From positions 1-20,988 of the forward strand of contig CAJUJV010000006.1 of NCBI GenBank assembly GCA_910586845.1: a stretch of DNA of 20,988 bases, given 5' to 3'. The stretch is from an uncultured Hungatella sp. (GTDB lineage Bacteria > Bacillota > Clostridia > Lachnospirales > Lachnospiraceae). The position numbers were made by a program, and so were the translations under genes. Positions 20,723-20,988 of this stretch are shown here, piece after piece (positions within the stretch are counted from its first letter, which is position 1; each line of letters opens with the position of its first letter). The notes under the pieces were generated by a model. That model was not told where the DNA came from and ran no database searches. It worked only from the letters and a program-made list of their open reading frames with translations.

Positions 20723-20988
20723 GTGTCTTTAAATCCTCCTCCCTGAGATGAATTGACAACAAAAGAATCCGGATTTCTGGAAAATCTGGTAAGGCCGCTG
20801 GGCCACACCCTGGTCTTCTCCCCCGCCAGCACAAAAGCCCGCAGATCCGCCTTTCTGGGCACCTCGTGATCCCCCTCCACAATGCCCAGATCGATAAAGT
20901 CGATGACCTCCTGGGCAATGAACCTTCTCGGCTCTGTCCGGATCACCTCCGCCAGATCCTCAAGCTTCTCTTTAGTCAGCTCACTTCC
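20704..20988 (-). CDS. Circularly permuted ATP-grasp protein, C-terminal end
   Basis: Only the last 94 codons are in the window; the frame is open to the edge. The visible part, including RRFIAQEVIDF, ADLRAFVLAGEK, RVWPSGLTRF and SFVVNSSQGGGFKDTWVL, matches the C-terminal end of circularly permuted ATP-grasp proteins (COG2308). In these the SSQGGG.KDTWV ending is characteristic. They are predicted amidoligases that join amino acids or peptides using ATP. The catalytic core lies outside the window. It overlaps the alpha-E gene by 19 nt, so the two are co-expressed. It is the first of the operon genes seen here. Confidence 0.88.
   Translation of the reverse strand, partial: GSELTKEKLEDLAEVIRTEPRRFIAQEVIDFIDLGIVEGDHEVPRKADLRAFVLAGEKTRVWPSGLTRFSRNPDSFVVNSSQGGGFKDTWVLSR

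Overview
The window looks like chromosomal DNA of a moderately GC-rich Firmicute, most likely a Lachnospiraceae-type gut Clostridium. The basis is the infC-rpmI-rplT operon with an L20-type leader, a doubled DUF1540 protein, a single-chain clostridial-type PurL, an aminopeptidase C of the PepC type, a GH4 phosphoglucosidase with an RpiR regulator, and strong AGGAGG ribosome binding sites. Genus or species cannot be fixed from the sequence alone. Nearly all genes lie on the minus strand; the exceptions are two tRNA-Leu genes, pepC and a decayed toxin-antitoxin pair.

Left part (1-4100): a partial tRNA-Asn diverges from a tandem tRNA-Leu(AAG)/tRNA-Leu(CAG) unit with its own promoter and terminator. 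Next come a flavin nitroreductase, a block of GC-rich structured repeats, and the infC-rpmI-rplT translation operon, in which infC probably starts at AUU behind an attenuator-like leader. A two-repeat DUF1540 protein and a lipoprotein of unknown function follow.

Middle (4100-9800): pepC is on the plus strand. Directly after its amber stop, and in the same frame, lies the C-terminal half of a P-II signalling protein (a remnant). An AT-rich patch then holds a Phd-type antitoxin with a truncated PIN toxin, and an intact-looking RelE/ParE-type toxin with a small antitoxin. The second pair sits between two near-identical terminator hairpins. The GH4 6-phospho-beta-glucosidase and its RpiR regulator follow, separated by inverted GTTCTCT sites.

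Right-middle (9400-16640): a HipA-like kinase without the N-terminal subdomain overlaps a 113-residue partner. After it come a small acidic membrane protein, the 1254-residue PurL, a full-length HipA kinase without HipB, and a histidine phosphatase whose stop overlaps the hipA start region.

Right end (16640-20988): this is the most distinctive part. A tightly overlapping minus-strand operon encodes, in order of transcription, the end of a circularly permuted ATP-grasp protein, an alpha-E (DUF403) protein, a transglutaminase-like protease, two tandem AstE/AspA-type M14 proteins (one with intact zinc ligands, one without), and a sigma-70-like protein that stops before region 4. The ATP-grasp/alpha-E/transglutaminase set is a known but functionally unassigned amidoligase association. 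The active/inactive M14 pair and the sigma-like protein make this version worth a close look.
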